DNA from: Candidatus Hydrogenedentota bacterium
GTDB taxonomy: Bacteria > Hydrogenedentota > Hydrogenedentia > Hydrogenedentales > SLHB01
Assembly (NCBI GenBank): GCA_016209895.1
Contig: JACQVH010000132.1
Location: 1-55,170, forward strand
Length of the DNA stretch: 55,170 nt
Direction of reading: 5' to 3'
The first letter of the stretch is position 1, and every line of letters starts with the position of its first letter. Shown here piece after piece: positions 1 through 8,910 of the stretch. Under the pieces are notes generated by a model. It saw only the letters and a program-made list of their open reading frames with translations, searched no databases and was not told the DNA's origin. The translations under genes were made by a program, and so were the position numbers.

Positions 1-122
1 CGCATGGACCGCGTGCACGAAGGATAAGGAGCGTGGGGGGCAGCCCTCCCGGCGAGCCGCTTCCTTGAACCACCGGCTGCGAAGGAGGGTTGGATGTATG
101 GAGGTTCGTTCAGTCACACGGT

Positions 123-2819
123 CTACTTCCGGTCTACCACGATTAAGATGGCCCAATCGTTGTCAGGTTTGGAAGGAGGCGGGCCGAGGGTCGCAACGGT
201 GCCGCCACGGAAGTTGTCACCCGGAATCAGCGGTCCGCCTTCCCGGGGGTTGTACCATGACAGCCGATAACGTCCTTCGGGAAGCTCTAATCTCACCGCT
301 CCGGGGTTCCAGGTGTAGATGGCGTAGACTTCCGAGGGCTTGGACAGACACCACGCGTCTCCGGCTTGAATCACTCCCGGATTCGGTTCCATTTCCGCGA
401 AGGGCAGGTGCTTTTGGAAGAATTCGAGTGCGTACCGAGTGAGGTCCCACATGCGCTCGCGCGACCGCCAGTCCTCGCATTTGAGATCACTCTGGAAGAA
501 CCATTCGCAGCCCGCGCCGCCGGCCATGAGATTGCCCCACAGCCCGTGCCGACGCACCTCATCGTGTGCCGGGTCCTCGGCGTCGGGCTTGACGCCGATA
601 TTCGATGGACCAATCTCGTCGAGACAGACAAACCACGGGCGTCCGGAGTCGCGCGTTCTCTGCACCCATTTCAGCGTCTCCGTATACGTCCCGGTCATGT
701 CCCCTATTTGGAGAGAGGGACCTTCGAAGCTCCCGAAACCGAGTAGCGGTTGGTACACTTTATCGTACGCGCCGGGGAAGGTATGCGCGACGATGGGGTG
801 ATCATATGGGTCAAGCGCGCGGAGGTATTCGGCGAAGGCCTTGCGCTGCGCGTCGGTGTTGGTGTTTTCTTCGCCGAGATTCCAGACCAACGCCAAGTGG
901 TGTCCGAACCGGGCCACCAATTCGCGGTAGTACCCTTTCCGTTCCGGACCCAAGTCGCCGTCGTCGAGCAACTGGTCGTTTTCCTGCTCCTGCGTAACCA
1001 CATGCAACAGCAGACCCAGGCGGTCCATGTGTGAGAAGCAGACTTCCCATTGGTCCAACTTGCTGCAATCAAACCGGAACCGTTCCGCATCACCCGTCCA
1101 AGGCCAGACGTCTTTACCATCGCCCACGACGTTCATCGTGAGAAAATAGACGGAATTCATTCCTTTTCCAGCGAGATAATTCAGCGCGCCGACTAGGTTC
1201 TTCCCCTTACCGTCACGCCAAATCGGATCGCCGATGCGCCAATCGTGCGCATGGGGCTCGAAGCGATGCGTGGGCGGCGTGCCATCGAAATCCGCGAAGG
1301 CCAGCAAGTTTTCCGGACTGTCCGCGCCGCCTTTGACGAAGTACTCGCCGGTTTCCGCGAATTGCAGGTAGCGCTTGCCTACGTAGCGCAGCATTCTTTT
1401 GGCGGGAAAACCCGGGGCGGCAGCGTCGGCGGGAGCAATCTGAAAACGACCGGTAGCACCGTCGCAGCCAATGGATATTCCTTCCTCGCCGCCGACTGCG
1501 ATGTTCGGTCCGGAGCGAAACGAGACGCGGTAGGTCCATTCGCCTTCGGCATCGGGGACGAAATGCACACGCCAGACGTTGCCTTGTTCCGCGCCGCTCT
1601 CGCCGGCGTTTCCGTCCGCTGCGTAGTGACCGGGCACGCGGTACTCGCGCTGGTCGTGGACGAACGTCACGTCCAGCCGGAAATCGGTGAATGGATTGGG
1701 CGTTGCGGACTCCGACGTGTTCGGGCCGAAGAACGAGAGCGTGATGGGATGCCATTTGCGAAACCCGCCGACCACGTAGCCGGGACCGTTCCGATATCCG
1801 CAGGCTTGCGCGAGCGTCTTGAGCACCTCGTTCATCCTCGAACCGAAGTTGCCGCCTTTTACCTCGCCCCAGTTGCCCTGAGCGCAAACAAGTGCGACGT
1901 TCAGACTCGGAATGATTGCGCTAGAATGACCTGCGCCGCCCAGCGACATGACCGTGTCCGGCGGCGCATCCGGCCAAGTAAGCAGGTGCGGATGCATCCG
2001 GCCCGTATCATTGAACCACCAGTTGAAACCGTAAATACCCGGTCCCGCGTCGCTGAAATGATCAGACCCGCCGCCGTACGTGCCGATGCCGAAGTAATCA
2101 TCGGTTTCGGCCTTGGCCGTCTGCGGCAGATTCTTCGGAGTTTGAGGGCGCATGAATTCATCGAAGTAATGCGCCGGAAGTATCTGCCGATCGCCCCAAC
2201 GTCCCCGGTTCAACCAAAACCAGGCGATGCGCGCAAAATCGCGGACCGAGGCGAAGATGCGGCGTTTACCGTTGAACTCCAAACCGTCCTGAAATCGCAG
2301 AGCGCCCATCCGGCGCGGGTCTTCGGCCACGATTTTCGGATCGGCTTTGAACACACGATCAAACAAGGTATTCTGATAAAGTTGGATAGCGTAATCATTG
2401 TAAGACCAGGCCTCGCCCGGCGGTTCCGGGCGCGCATAGCCGCTGGTCATGCTGCCCCAATGCCGGAAGGTCATCGTTTCGTCTTTAGGCTTTAGCGGCC
2501 AACCAAAATCAGCAACGCGTTGGTCCACACTCTCGACTAGGCCCTCTTCGATGGCAAAGAAAAGCAGCGTGCTCAGCACCGGCTTAGCCGAAGAGTGCCA
2601 ATCATTCCGCGCCGCCAAATCTCTCCAGCTCTTGACCAGGTAGCCGTCCTTGATTACACAACCCCGACCACCCAGCATCTCCGCCAATTCGTCCAGCCGC
2701 GCAGCATCAACGCCCAGTTCCTCCGGTTCCCGTTCCTCCCAAGAAGCCCCGGGAAAAACCGCCGCAGCGGAGATGGACACAGATTCAAGCAGAACAAATG
2801 CGAACGCAAATGCGACCAT
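123..2819 (-). CDS. Exported beta-lactamase-like serine hydrolase fused to DUF5060/glycoside-hydrolase-like module
   Basis: An 898-residue two-part secreted protein. Residues 1-20 form a hydrophobic signal peptide. Residues about 25-340 are a class C beta-lactamase/esterase-like domain: SSAK at 76-79 fits the SxxK nucleophile motif, SYNDYA fits the YxN region (YND, not YSN), and GAGHSS stands where the third motif is expected. From about 355 a DUF5060-like beta domain begins (ITLSFFGPNTSE onward). A TIM-barrel-like glycosidase module follows with two acidic candidates, LGEEN and CLDEIG, and then a C-terminal beta domain (YAIYTWNPG) of the kind called putative collagen-binding in DUF4038/DUF5060 proteins. 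GAAGG lies about 10 nt before the ATG. Members of these families are normally separate proteins; the fusion suggests joint removal of an ester or amide and a glycan. Substrate unknown. Confidence 0.85.
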   Translation of the reverse strand: MVAFAFAFVLLESVSISAAAVFPGASWEEREPEELGVDAARLDELAEMLGGRGCVIKDGYLVKSWRDLAARNDWHSSAKPVLSTLLFFAIEEGLVESVDQRVADFGWPLKPKDETMTFRHWGSMTSGYARPEPPGEAWSYNDYAIQLYQNTLFDRVFKADPKIVAEDPRRMGALRFQDGLEFNGKRRIFASVRDFARIAWFWLNRGRWGDRQILPAHYFDEFMRPQTPKNLPQTAKAETDDYFGIGTYGGGSDHFSDAGPGIYGFNWWFNDTGRMHPHLLTWPDAPPDTVMSLGGAGHSSAIIPSLNVALVCAQGNWGEVKGGNFGSRMNEVLKTLAQACGYRNGPGYVVGGFRKWHPITLSFFGPNTSESATPNPFTDFRLDVTFVHDQREYRVPGHYAADGNAGESGAEQGNVWRVHFVPDAEGEWTYRVSFRSGPNIAVGGEEGISIGCDGATGRFQIAPADAAAPGFPAKRMLRYVGKRYLQFAETGEYFVKGGADSPENLLAFADFDGTPPTHRFEPHAHDWRIGDPIWRDGKGKNLVGALNYLAGKGMNSVYFLTMNVVGDGKDVWPWTGDAERFRFDCSKLDQWEVCFSHMDRLGLLLHVVTQEQENDQLLDDGDLGPERKGYYRELVARFGHHLALVWNLGEENTNTDAQRKAFAEYLRALDPYDHPIVAHTFPGAYDKVYQPLLGFGSFEGPSLQIGDMTGTYTETLKWVQRTRDSGRPWFVCLDEIGPSNIGVKPDAEDPAHDEVRRHGLWGNLMAGGAGCEWFFQSDLKCEDWRSRERMWDLTRYALEFFQKHLPFAEMEPNPGVIQAGDAWCLSKPSEVYAIYTWNPGAVRLELPEGRYRLSWYNPREGGPLIPGDNFRGGTVATLGPPPSKPDNDWAILIVVDRK

Positions 2820-3000
2820 GATGGCACACCTTCGCCAAAGCAGCCAACCGACAATATTTTTCCGTGCCCAGTCTAGTCATGGCCCCTTGAGCAGGCAACC
2901 GTGGCAACCTTTTTGCTAATCCGCAAACCCGGCGCATAATCTGGCTACATGTTGCTGCCGTTGGGCGAACGCGCGATTGTGGACCTTCGAAAAGGGCCCG

Positions 3001-3237
3001 ATGATGGCGAAGAAAAAAAAGATCAAGTTGCTCGATACTGTGGCGCTTTCCGAGGACGTGCCCGAACGCAAGCTCTACCGCGGCGAAGTGGGGACCGTCG
3101 TCGAACTTCTGGCGCCGGACACGTACGAAGTCGAGTTCTGCGATGACGAAGGGCAGACGTACGCCCTGCTAGCGCTCCGCGGCCGCCAACTCATCGCGCT
3201 CCATAATCAGGGACAGGCGTTGAAGATTGTTGACTGA
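3001..3237 (+). CDS. DUF4926 domain protein
   Basis: A 78-residue small basic/acidic protein of the DUF4926 family. The core reads KLLDTVAL, YRGEVGTVVE and YEVEFCDDEGQTYALLAL, which is the typical hallmark order. These proteins are often found near toxin-antitoxin genes or housekeeping genes, and their biochemical role is not known. Start chosen at ATGATG (3001); an in-frame TTG at 2977 would add eight residues but has no better ribosome-binding site. Its 3' end overlaps the 3' end of the convergent ferrochelatase gene by 47 nt. Confidence 0.75.
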   Translation: MMAKKKKIKLLDTVALSEDVPERKLYRGEVGTVVELLAPDTYEVEFCDDEGQTYALLALRGRQLIALHNQGQALKIVD

Positions 3238-4255
3238 GCAGGTTCGCAAGCGCATTGACCCAGGCGGGGTGATCGTTTAATGAGGGTACAAGTTGGAAGG
3301 CTTCGCCGCCGGCGTGCAGGAACGTGTCCCGCGCGCGCAGGCCGATTTCTTCGAGGGTTTCGAGGCAATCCGCGACAAACGCCGGGCAGAGCACGGCCAG
3401 TCGTCTGACGCCTTTTCCCGGCAACTCCGAAATGAATTTGTCCGTCGCGGGTTCGAGCCACGGGTCGCGTCCGAGGCGGGACTGAAAGCTCGTCGCAAAG
3501 CTGTTCGGCTTTAAACCGAGTCGCACCGTCAACGCTCGTGTGGTGGCCAAGCATTGTGCGCGATAGCAATATTGGTTCACCGGGCCGATAACCTCACAGC
3601 AGTCGGGCTTGACCAGGCAATGTCCGCCGCTCGGATCGCTCTTGCGCACCTGCCGCTCCGGCAAACCGTGGTAGCTGAAGAGAACGAAATCAGGACGGAA
3701 CGACTCCAATACCGGTTGGCTTACCGCCTGCCACGCGTCCAGAAAACCCGGCTCCGAATAGAAGGGCGGCAACATCGTCAAAGCCGGAACGTTCCAGAGT
3801 CGTCCGGCTTCGGCGTACACGCGTTCGAGGATGGACCCGGTGGTGGCTGAGGCGTATTGCGGGAAGAGCGGCGCGACCACGATGCGCGTTGCGTGTTTGG
3901 CCACGATATTTCGCAGCCCGTCCGCAATCGAGGGTGCGCCGTAGCGCATCGCCAATTCCACGACCGCCTCGGGCATGCGTTCTTGGAGCGCGTGCTGGAA
4001 GGCGCGACTGATCGTCAGTAGCGGGGAACCGGCGGGCGTCCAGATTTTCGAGTACGCCTCGGCGGAACGTTGCGGTCGAAACCGGAGAATGACACCGTGC
4101 AAAAGCAGCCACCGCCACAAGGCCGGCATATCCAGCACCCGTGGATCGGACAAGAACTCGCGCAAATATGCGCGCGTCTCCGCCACACGCGGCGCGGCCG
4201 TCGTGCCGGTGTTAACCAAGAGAATTCCAAGACTTCCGTCAGGATGCATCTTCAT
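3191..4255 (-). CDS. hemH: Ferrochelatase
   Basis: A 354-residue protoporphyrin ferrochelatase, inserting Fe(II) into protoporphyrin IX as the last step of classical heme synthesis. It opens with GSLGILLVNTGT, the family's N-terminal strand. LFSYHGLPER carries the metal-site histidine, and CPAFVADCLETLEEIG carries the conserved acidic pair near the C-terminus. A cysteine-rich stretch around HCLVKPDCC matches an insertion seen in some bacterial ferrochelatases. Start placed at the ATG at 4255 (MKMHPDG) because the longer frame upstream is not family-like; the second ATG at 4249 is equally possible. A TATAAT sits directly before the start, so the 5' leader may be very short. No other heme genes are nearby. 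Confidence 0.93.
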   Translation of the reverse strand: MKMHPDGSLGILLVNTGTTAAPRVAETRAYLREFLSDPRVLDMPALWRWLLLHGVILRFRPQRSAEAYSKIWTPAGSPLLTISRAFQHALQERMPEAVVELAMRYGAPSIADGLRNIVAKHATRIVVAPLFPQYASATTGSILERVYAEAGRLWNVPALTMLPPFYSEPGFLDAWQAVSQPVLESFRPDFVLFSYHGLPERQVRKSDPSGGHCLVKPDCCEVIGPVNQYCYRAQCLATTRALTVRLGLKPNSFATSFQSRLGRDPWLEPATDKFISELPGKGVRRLAVLCPAFVADCLETLEEIGLRARDTFLHAGGEAFQLVPSLNDHPAWVNALANLLSQQSSTPVPDYGAR

Positions 4256-4364
4256 TATAGCCCGGTCCCACCGCATTGTAGTCGAGCGCACCCCGATCCT
4301 GCATCTAAGCTCGGTAATAAGCCCCGCCGCCCGCAAAAACCGATACCTTGTCCTTCACCCGATG

Positions 4365-4394
4365 CTTACAAAATTATCATGAGCGTGCTATACT
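4365..4394 (+). promoter_or_regulatory. Sigma70-like promoter of the Mrr-like gene
   Basis: CTTACA at 4365-4370, an 18-nt spacer, and TATACT at 4389-4394. The expected start of transcription lies about 20 nt before the ATG at 4420. Confidence 0.5.
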
Positions 4395-4419
4395 GGCGTC
4401 GCATTGGCCCAAAAAACCT

Positions 4420-5343
4420 ATGGGGGATCAATTTGTGGCTCGGAAGAACGAATCGCCGCTTGACGAAGCATTGAAGTGGTTTATCGCTACTCCGTGGTGG
4501 GCCGGACTCATCGCAGTCCCCGGGGTTTACGTGCTTTTGGGGTTCGTGCTGCCGTCGCTCGTCCAATTGTCACTTCCCGCCGCCGAAAATGCCGCCGCGC
4601 AGAGCATAAACCAGACATTCGGACGCGTTATCGGTACTTTCGCAAAGGAGTTTGCGCCGTGGGCAGCCATCGTCATATGCGCCCTGTGGCTCATAGGCCT
4701 GGTTGCTCAATGGCAAAGGCGGAAGTTGCTCAACAGCACCCGTGACCTGGACCGGTTGCGTGCCCTCAGTTGGCAAAAGTTCGAACAACTCATCGGCGAG
4801 TACTACCGACGGCACGGTTTCCACATCGAGGAACGCGGTGGAGCAAGCCCGGACGGAGGCGTGGACCTCGTGCTGCGCAAGGACGGCCAGATCACGTTGG
4901 TGCAGTGCAAGCATTGGAAAGCATTCAAGGTCGGCGTTCCGCAAGTGCGCGAACTTTTGGGCGTCATGACGCACGTAGGCGCGCACGATGGGGTGCTGGC
5001 CATAAGCGGCAGGTTCACAAGTGAGGCGAAGGAATTTGCCGTGAACAATCGGATCGAACTCATTGATGGCCAATCCTTGGAGTGCATGCTTCAATCCGTC
5101 CAGACGGAGGACCAGCGCGCGCCAACCGCCATTGCGAACTCATCCGGCCAACCTCACGCCGAACGGACGCCGGAAAGCGCACCCACGCTCGCATGCCCCC
5201 AGTGCGGCGGGGCTATGGTGCTGCGCATGGCCCGAACCGGCCGCTACGCGGGGTCCCAGTTCTATGGGTGCAAGCGATACCCGGAGTGTCGGGGAATTCG
5301 AGAAGTCGCTGGTCCGAGCAATTCGACCCCGGTCGATGTGTGA
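4420..5343 (+). CDS. Membrane-anchored Mrr-like restriction endonuclease with C-terminal zinc ribbon
   Basis: A 307-residue protein in three parts. Two hydrophobic segments at about residues 22-50 and 84-100 (WWAGLIAVPGVYVLLGF; APWAAIVICALWLIG) anchor it in the membrane. A PD-(D/E)xK nuclease domain of the Mrr_cat/DUF2034 type follows, with GGVDL (D149) and VQCKHW (Q162, K164) as the catalytic D...QxK set. The last 40 residues form a topoisomerase-type C4 zinc ribbon (CPQCGG...CKRYPECRGI). Such proteins are thought to cleave modified or foreign DNA; the membrane anchor would place cleavage at the site of DNA entry (inference). It stands alone, without a methyltransferase. The ATG at 4420 was chosen because it fits the promoter; 24 upstream codons lie over the promoter. 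Confidence 0.82.
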   Translation: MGDQFVARKNESPLDEALKWFIATPWWAGLIAVPGVYVLLGFVLPSLVQLSLPAAENAAAQSINQTFGRVIGTFAKEFAPWAAIVICALWLIGLVAQWQRRKLLNSTRDLDRLRALSWQKFEQLIGEYYRRHGFHIEERGGASPDGGVDLVLRKDGQITLVQCKHWKAFKVGVPQVRELLGVMTHVGAHDGVLAISGRFTSEAKEFAVNNRIELIDGQSLECMLQSVQTEDQRAPTAIANSSGQPHAERTPESAPTLACPQCGGAMVLRMARTGRYAGSQFYGCKRYPECRGIREVAGPSNSTPVDV

Positions 5344-5497
5344 GTCGCTTGAAATCCGGTGAAATCTGGGTGTGGAAGGTGCGCCGTTCGAGATGTGCGT
5401 GGTCTTCTATCGGGCCGGTTCTGGAATACCGTGACAACTAATGTGGAGTACGGTGACAGCGCGAAGCGGCGACACCGCTTGGGATTAGAGGGTACAG

Positions 5498-6586
5498 ATG
5501 AAAGCGGAATCGCGAGATAGCGTTCGGAAATCACAATCAATGCGCAGCCGAAGCGGCGTCGTTGCCGCCGCACTTCAAACGGTCGCGTTCTTCGGATTGG
5601 TGTTGATGGCCATCCACGCGTTTGCCGCTACCGAGAACGATGCCTTCGAACGGTGCGCTCGTCTGGGTCGAGGCATCAACCTGGGCAACGCAATGGAGAT
5701 GCCGCGGGGTAGGCCGTTGTGGGAACCCCAACCGGAACATCTCGATCTGATCAAGGCCGCCGGATTCAACTCGATTCGTATACCGATCCGTTGGTCCGAG
5801 TACGCTGCGACCGACGCGCCTTTTGCAATCGATCCCGCGTGGTTCACTGGCGTGGACACGTTGGTTAATGCGGCCTTAGACCGCAAGCTGGCGGTGGTAA
5901 TCAACGTTCACCATTTCAACGAACTAATGGCCGATCCGGTCGGACAACACCAACGATTTCTCGCGATTTGGAACGGGATCGCCGAACACTATCGCGAATT
6001 CGGACCGGACTTGTTCTTCGAGTTGCTCAACGAGCCGCATGGAAAACTTAGGCCACAACTGTGGAACGAGTTATTGTCTGAGTCTTTGGCGGTAGTCCGT
6101 CGTTCGAATCCGAATCGCGCCGTAATCGTCGGGACCGCGCCCTGGGGCGGCGTTCGGGGGTTGAAGGACTTGGTTATGCCCGAAGGCGACCGGAATCTGA
6201 TCTTGACCGTGCACTATTATGAGCCGTATCACTTCACACACCAGGGCGCGAGCTGGGCCAACAAAGGCGCGGACGCCTGGCTGGGCACGACATGGGATGG
6301 AACCCGCAACGAACAGCGCGCCATTCGTGCCGACTTTGATCAGGTTGCCGCTTGGGCCAAGGAACATCGGCGTCCCGTTTATTTGGGTGAATTCGGCGCC
6401 TATAACAAAGCGGACATGGAATCGCGCGCGCGGTGGACGGATTTCGTGGCCCGGGAAGCGGAAAAGCGCGGGATGAGTTGGGCCTACTGGGAAGCGTGCA
6501 GCGGCTACGGTGCCTACGATCCGAAAGCCGGGGCATGGCGCGAACCACTCCTGCGCGCATTGATGCCCTCGGCAACTGGACGATGA
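5498..6586 (+). CDS. Secreted GH5 family glycoside hydrolase (endoglucanase-like)
   Basis: A 362-residue glycanase. The N-terminus has basic residues followed by a hydrophobic run ending in AIHAFA, a signal peptide cleaved near residue 43. The mature part begins with GRGINLGNAME and IRIPIRWSEY, typical of GH5 cellulases. The acid/base glutamate is E179 in LLNEPHG and the nucleophile is E298 in YLGEFGA; HYYEPYHFTHQG carries the conserved aromatic/His strand. It probably cleaves beta-1,4-glucans or mannans outside the cytoplasm. GAGGGTACAG precedes the ATG; an internal ATG at residue 15 would leave a shorter signal peptide. No carbohydrate-binding module is attached. Confidence 0.92.
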   Translation: MKAESRDSVRKSQSMRSRSGVVAAALQTVAFFGLVLMAIHAFAATENDAFERCARLGRGINLGNAMEMPRGRPLWEPQPEHLDLIKAAGFNSIRIPIRWSEYAATDAPFAIDPAWFTGVDTLVNAALDRKLAVVINVHHFNELMADPVGQHQRFLAIWNGIAEHYREFGPDLFFELLNEPHGKLRPQLWNELLSESLAVVRRSNPNRAVIVGTAPWGGVRGLKDLVMPEGDRNLILTVHYYEPYHFTHQGASWANKGADAWLGTTWDGTRNEQRAIRADFDQVAAWAKEHRRPVYLGEFGAYNKADMESRARWTDFVAREAEKRGMSWAYWEACSGYGAYDPKAGAWREPLLRALMPSATGR

Positions 6587-6632
6587 CTGGGAAAGAAAAT
6601 CACCGCGAAGGGAAATCTTAAGTCTGGTGACG

Positions 6633-6904
6633 CTACCCACATTTTGTGGTCTTTCGTGGGTGACGCGCCTTTCCTGGGCGAACGTTGCGACCCAGAATCT
6701 CCTCGACCAAGTCCAAGAATTGCGAGCTGCCCAAGCGTCGGCCGGTAGGTGTATGACGCCGCGGCGCTTGGACCGCTGCCATGTCTTCTGCTTCGCGCGG
6801 CCACGACGATCCTGGTCGGAGAAGAACACCTCCTCCCGGCAATTGTCCCGCTGAGTGATGTGGTGCGGGACATCCGGAATAACGGCGCGTTCGATCCGAC
6901 GCAT
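6633..6904 (-). pseudogene. RAYT (REP-associated tyrosine transposase, IS200-like) remnant
   Basis: The minus strand from the ATG at 6904 reads MRRIERAVIPDVPHHITQRD and then EEVFFSDQDR, the standard N-terminus of REP-associated Y1 transposases. The central domain, including the HUH motif and catalytic tyrosine, is missing. About 60 codons later, in another frame, PTGRRLGSSQFLDLVEEILG and RPGKARHPRK match the usual C-terminal tail, ending at 6633. The copy has therefore lost its middle by deletion and is frameshifted. It cannot make an active transposase. Confidence 0.7.
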
Positions 6905-7034
6905 GACCGCCACGATATCCCGAAGGACCCCCGGCGCCGAGCGAAAGCTGGGTAGCGTCCCCTGTATATGTATGGGGAAAGGGCGTGGGACAGGAGTATT
7001 ATCACGAGGAACATGAGAGGAGTTGGGAAAGAGT

Positions 7035-8066
7035 ATGAACACGATTCGCATTGGTATCGTGGGATTGGGCGGGATTTGCCGGCAGCGGCATCTGCCGGGG
7101 TTGAGGCGGATTCCCGGCGTCGAGATTATAGCGGTCGCCAATCGTTCGTCGGAATCGAGTGAACGCGCGGCGCGGGAATTCAACATCCCGGTCGTATGCG
7201 GTTCCTGGCAGGAATTGGTGGCGCGGGACGATCTGGACGCGGTCCTCATCGGCACCTGGCCGTACCTGCATCATCCGGTCTCGACGGCGGCGCTACGCGC
7301 GGGGAAACACGTGTTCTGCCAAGCGCGCATGGCGATGAACTACGCGGAGGCCAAGGAGATGTACGAATGCGCGCGCGGGAGCGGCAAGGTGGCCATGCTT
7401 TGCCCCGTGCCGATCGGCCTCAGCGTTGACGCCACCGTAGCGCGCTTGCAGCGGGATGGCTACCTCGGCGATATCCGGCTGGTGCGCGTCCAAAGTTTCT
7501 CGGATGCGTATGCCTCCCCAGATGTCCCGATGAATTGGCGCAAAGACCATCGTCTATCCGGATTGAATATGCTCACACTGGGTATGTATGTCGAGGTCAT
7601 TCATCGGTGGTTCGGTCCGACGCGCTCGGTCGCGGCGCATGCCGACATCTTCATTCCGGAGCGCACGGATACCGCCTCGGGTATGCGTGTTCACGTGCGG
7701 ATTCCGGACCAGATTCTGTTTCACGCCGCGATGGAGGGCGGTTTCCCGGTGCAATACTTATTCAGCGCCGTGGTACACCACGGTGCCGACGCCATCGAGG
7801 TCTACGGTTCCAGAGCCACGTTGCGCTACGAAGTGGGGACCGATACCCTCTTGGGCGCACCGGCCGGCGGGAAAATGAGAAAGGTTACAATCGCCCCCGA
7901 AGATAAGTACGATCTGCAAGATTGGCGGGTGGAACAAGACTTCGTGGACGCGATTCGCGAGGGGAAGGAGTACCATCCTAACTTCGAAGACGGCATGCGC
8001 TACATGCAGGTCATCCAAGCCGTATACGATTCAGCAGTACTGGGAGAAACGGTTCGTATCGAATAG
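7035..8066 (+). CDS. Gfo/Idh/MocA family oxidoreductase with altered EKP motif
   Basis: A 343-residue cytoplasmic NAD(P)-dependent sugar oxidoreductase-like protein. The Rossmann loop is IGIVGLGGICRQRHLPGL near the N-terminus, followed by VLIGTWPYLHHP and AGKHVFC. Where the family has E-K-P, this protein has C-Q-A-R, so the conserved lysine of the motif is absent. It may bind a dinucleotide but do a changed reaction. Purine-rich GAGAGGAG and GGGAAAGAG precede the ATG; a TTG 12 nt upstream is the alternative start. No partner gene lies beside it: a transposase remnant is upstream and the convergent tatD gene is 34 nt downstream. Confidence 0.85.
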   Translation: MNTIRIGIVGLGGICRQRHLPGLRRIPGVEIIAVANRSSESSERAAREFNIPVVCGSWQELVARDDLDAVLIGTWPYLHHPVSTAALRAGKHVFCQARMAMNYAEAKEMYECARGSGKVAMLCPVPIGLSVDATVARLQRDGYLGDIRLVRVQSFSDAYASPDVPMNWRKDHRLSGLNMLTLGMYVEVIHRWFGPTRSVAAHADIFIPERTDTASGMRVHVRIPDQILFHAAMEGGFPVQYLFSAVVHHGADAIEVYGSRATLRYEVGTDTLLGAPAGGKMRKVTIAPEDKYDLQDWRVEQDFVDAIREGKEYHPNFEDGMRYMQVIQAVYDSAVLGETVRIE

Positions 8067-8100
8067 GGAGCGACTGGACCTAAACTCCGGAGTTCTCGAA

Positions 8101-8910
8101 TCAATGGTTGTCTCGTGACAGGAATAGCCGGCGCGCATTGGCGGAAGTGGCTGACCCGAACTCTTCCAACGAGCAGCCCTTTATGGCTGCGAGTGCTTCG
8201 GCCGTATGGCGGACATAGGCCGGTTCGCATCGCTTCCCGCGTACCGGCTGTGGCGCCAGATAGGGACTGTCCGTTTCCACGAGGAGTCGGTCGAGCGGCA
8301 CGGCCCGCGCCGCTTCACGCAGGGCACCGGCTTTGGGAAATGTAACGTTTCCGGCGAACGAAATGTAGAAACCGAGATGCAAACACGCCTTGGCGAACGC
8401 CACTTCGCCGGAAAAACAGTGCATTGCGCCTCCGGGCAAACGTCCGTGAAATCCTTCAAGCACCCGAAGCAAGTCGTCATCGGCGTCGCGATTGTGGATC
8501 ACCACGGGCCGTCCGAGTCGAACGGCGAGTTCTAATTGCTTTTCGAGCGCCTGTTGCTGGATGTCGCGTGGCGCTTGGCCGTGATAGTAGTCCAGACCGA
8601 TCTCGCCGATGGCTACGACGTATGGGGACCGCGCAAGGTCCGCAAGGGACGCGATTGCCGGTTCACTAACGGAATCGGCATGATACGGATGCAGACCGAC
8701 AGAGGCATATACGCGCTCGCGCGCCAATTCGCACGCCCTGCGACTTGACTCCAAGTCATCCCCAACGACGATGAACCAACTGAGGCAGTTCAGCGCTCGT
8801 TCCAGCACGATGGGCCGGTCGCCATCAAACGCCGCGTCCTGGAGGTGACAATGTGTATCCACCAACTCGTTCGCGGCCGAGCGAGCCTTGTGCGCGTCCG
8901 CGTCCGTCAC
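8101..8910 (-). CDS. tatD: TatD family metal-dependent hydrolase (DNase)
   Basis: A 269-residue TIM-barrel metalloenzyme of the TatD/YcfH family, whose members have 3'-5' exonuclease or D-Tyr-tRNA deacylase activity. Metal ligands are visible in order: VDTHCHLQD at the start, the glutamate of GEIGLDYYHG, the histidine of PVVIHNRDAD, the histidine of MHCFSG, and LLVETDSPYLAP near the end. The GTG start overlaps the ricT stop (GTGA), so it is the last cistron of the infC operon. It converges with the oxidoreductase gene; the 34-nt gap contains the palindrome AACTCCGGAGTT but no clear terminator. Confidence 0.93.
   Translation of the reverse strand: MTDADAHKARSAANELVDTHCHLQDAAFDGDRPIVLERALNCLSWFIVVGDDLESSRRACELARERVYASVGLHPYHADSVSEPAIASLADLARSPYVVAIGEIGLDYYHGQAPRDIQQQALEKQLELAVRLGRPVVIHNRDADDDLLRVLEGFHGRLPGGAMHCFSGEVAFAKACLHLGFYISFAGNVTFPKAGALREAARAVPLDRLLVETDSPYLAPQPVRGKRCEPAYVRHTAEALAAIKGCSLEEFGSATSANARRLFLSRDNH

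Noticed and set aside
1245..2495. 416-codon plus-strand frame opposite the serine-hydrolase fusion
   Set aside because: It lies entirely within a well-supported gene on the other strand, has no family-like motifs and no ribosome-binding site; it is a shadow of GC-rich codon use.
5429..5460. Possible REP or insertion end: two similar TAC(C/G)GTGACA words before the GH5 gene
   Set aside because: Only two short imperfect copies 25 nt apart; not enough to call a mobile element.
6071..7255. 394-codon minus-strand frame covering the GH5 end
   Set aside because: Only its middle (the RAYT N-terminus from 6904) is meaningful; the rest is antisense to the GH5 gene and to the Gfo/Idh/MocA start.
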